Shown here piece by piece: positions 5,431-6,765 of a DNA stretch of 6,765 bases. Positions within the stretch are counted from its first letter, which is position 1. Every line of letters begins with the position of its first letter. The notes under the pieces are model-generated. The model did no database searches and was not told the DNA's origin. It saw only the letters and a program-made list of their open reading frames with translations. This DNA comes from Myxococcales bacterium. Lineage in GTDB: Bacteria; Myxococcota; Polyangia; Fen-1088. The position numbers and the translations under genes were made by a program. Location of the stretch: contig PMBY01000236.1 of the NCBI GenBank assembly GCA_003153875.1, positions 3,989 to 10,753 of the forward strand. The letters run 5' to 3'.

Positions 5431-6723
5431 CTACAAGGTTCTGCGGTCAATCACGCGCTTGGCCTTGCCTTCGCTCACCGGCAGGCTGGCTGGCGGCAGC
5501 AGCTTGACCTTGGGCTTGGTCAGGATCTCTGAGCGCAGGCGAGCCGCGATCTCGCCTTCCAAGGCAACCCGTTGCTCCTCGCCCATGTACGAATCACCGT
5601 GAGCCAGTTCGGCCTGCACGGTCATGTCGTCGCGGCCCTCCAGCAAAATGAGGTAATTGCGACCCACCTGCGGGATGGCCATGAGCACGTGCTCGATCTG
5701 CTGCGGGTACACGTTGACCCCGCGCACTATCAGCATGTCGTCGGCGCGGCCCGTGATGCGCGCCAGGCGGCGATGGGTGCGGCCGCAGGCACAGTCGCCC
5801 GGGACGACGGACGTAATGTCGCGCGTGCGGTAGCGCAGAAGCGGCATGGCTTCGCGACACAGGGTGGTCAGTACCAGCTCGCCTGGCTCGCCGTCTGGCA
5901 GCGGCTCTTCGGTCTTGGGATCGATGACTTCGAGAACGAAATGGTCCTCCCAAAGGTGCATGCCGGCCCGCTGCATGCATTCGAAGGCCACGCCCGGGCC
6001 ATTCATCTCTGACAGCCCGTAGGAATTGAAAACCTCGACGCCCAGACCCTGTTCGATCTTGTCGCGCGTCTCGATGCTGTAGGGCTCGGCGCCCACAAAG
6101 GCCCGACGCAGCTTGAGCGGCTTGCGCGCGTCCGGGCCCTTCCCGTCGAGGAAATCAGCGAAGTACAGCGCGAAGCTGGGCGTCAGATGCACCGTGGTGG
6201 TCCCGAAATCCTGCATGAGCGCCAGTTGCTTCTCGGAATTGCCCGGGCCGGCTGGGATCACCAGACAGCCGACCTTCTCGGCTCCGTAATGGGCCACCAG
6301 GGCCCCGGTGAAAAGGCCGTAGGTCATCATGTTCTGAAAAACATCGCGGGCAGTCACGCCGGTGGCTACGAAGCTGCGGGCGCATAGCTCGGCCGCATTG
6401 TCCACATCCCGCGGCGAGAAGAAGAGCGCCTTGGGACGGCCGGTCGTGCCGCTCGATGTGTGCAGGCGCAATGCCTGGTCCATGGGGACCGCCAGTAGCC
6501 CAGCCGGATAGGTGTCGCGCAGGTCGGCGCTGCTGGTGAAAGGCAACCGGCGCAAGTCGGCCAAAGACTTGATGCTGGCAGCCGTGATCCCGGCTTCGAC
6601 GAAGCGCTCGCGGTAGAACGGCACCTGTTGATGCAGCCGCGTCACCAGCGCCTGCAGGCGGCCGAGTTGCAGCTGCTCCAAGTCAGCGCGGGAAAGCGCT
6701 TCGATGCCGCGATCGCGGAACAT
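5431..6723 (-). CDS. paaK: Phenylacetate--CoA ligase (AMP-forming)
   Basis: A 430-residue, full-length member of the ANL adenylating family (EC 6.2.1.30) that activates phenylacetate, or a related aryl acid, to its CoA thioester using ATP. Visible motifs: HTSSGTTGRPKAL, the phosphate-binding loop (residues 88-100); VFNSYGLSEMNGPGV near 231, typical of the PaaK branch; RYRTRD near 297; ARITGRADDMLIVRGVNVYP (321-340), the hinge and start of the C-terminal domain; and SEGKAKRVID at the end, with the catalytic lysine (probably Lys420). It is cytoplasmic. Its ribosome site (GAAGG) lies inside the last codons of the preceding gene, whose stop is three bases upstream, so the two are translationally coupled. 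In many anaerobic bacteria and archaea such paaK genes sit beside indolepyruvate:ferredoxin oxidoreductase genes, where they handle aryl acids from amino-acid breakdown; that context is not visible here. Confidence 0.93.
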   Translation of the reverse strand: MFRDRGIEALSRADLEQLQLGRLQALVTRLHQQVPFYRERFVEAGITAASIKSLADLRRLPFTSSADLRDTYPAGLLAVPMDQALRLHTSSGTTGRPKALFFSPRDVDNAAELCARSFVATGVTARDVFQNMMTYGLFTGALVAHYGAEKVGCLVIPAGPGNSEKQLALMQDFGTTTVHLTPSFALYFADFLDGKGPDARKPLKLRRAFVGAEPYSIETRDKIEQGLGVEVFNSYGLSEMNGPGVAFECMQRAGMHLWEDHFVLEVIDPKTEEPLPDGEPGELVLTTLCREAMPLLRYRTRDITSVVPGDCACGRTHRRLARITGRADDMLIVRGVNVYPQQIEHVLMAIPQVGRNYLILLEGRDDMTVQAELAHGDSYMGEEQRVALEGEIAARLRSEILTKPKVKLLPPASLPVSEGKAKRVIDRRTL

Positions 6724-6726
6724 CCA

Positions 6727-6765
6727 CTAGCCTTCGAGCGGTTGCGCTTCTTCGACGATGAAGTT
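6727..6765 (-). CDS. C-terminal end of an unidentified upstream gene (partial)
   Basis: Reading toward paaK, an open frame encodes NFIVEEAQPLEG and stops with TAG, three bases before the paaK ATG. Too little is present to name the product. The close spacing and the shared ribosome-site region suggest an operon with paaK. Confidence 0.5.
   Translation of the reverse strand, partial: NFIVEEAQPLEG

Overview
The window is GC-rich, with tightly spaced genes, ATGA-type overlaps and Gly/Thr-rich linkers directly behind lipoprotein signal peptides. This style is common in Myxococcota/Polyangia (deltaproteobacterial relatives) and suggests an uncultured member of that group. The assignment is inferred from style, not from a marker gene.

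Layout, left to right. (1) Positions 1-1105, minus strand: a two-gene redox unit. The redox-sensing repressor Rex is followed, through a 4-base ATGA overlap, by an iron-sulfur protein with a 2[4Fe-4S] ferredoxin domain and the start of an FeFe-hydrogenase-like domain, cut by the window edge. (2) Positions 1106-1366: a divergent control region. For the minus strand it holds a -35/-10 pair and, just downstream, an 18-bp imperfect palindrome that fits a Rex operator, so rex is probably autoregulated. (3) Positions 1367-5387, plus strand: three predicted surface lipoproteins. Two are closely related SGNH/GDSL esterases that look like carbohydrate esterase family 12 (rhamnogalacturonan acetylesterase-like), each with an N-terminal beta-sandwich. 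Between them lies a short beta-helix (pectin-lyase-fold-like) lipoprotein. This looks like a duplicated, cell-surface, plant-cell-wall or pectin-type polysaccharide deacetylation locus. (4) Positions 5431-6765, minus strand: phenylacetate--CoA ligase (paaK), translationally coupled to the last codons of an upstream gene that lies mostly outside the window. A strong hairpin separates it from the convergent esterase gene.

How the parts relate. The left and right flanks look like redox and anaerobic aromatic or amino-acid metabolism. The centre looks like an accessory surface-glycan module. The most informative observations are the Rex operator and promoter arrangement, the degenerate hydrogenase motif in the Rex partner, the esterase duplication with zones of unequal conservation, a Gly-to-Ser change in block I of the second esterase, in-frame tandem repeats of different unit length in the two linkers, and a shared four-cysteine module. 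I see no convincing evidence of a wholly new multi-gene system, and no CRISPR array, tRNA, rRNA or transposase.
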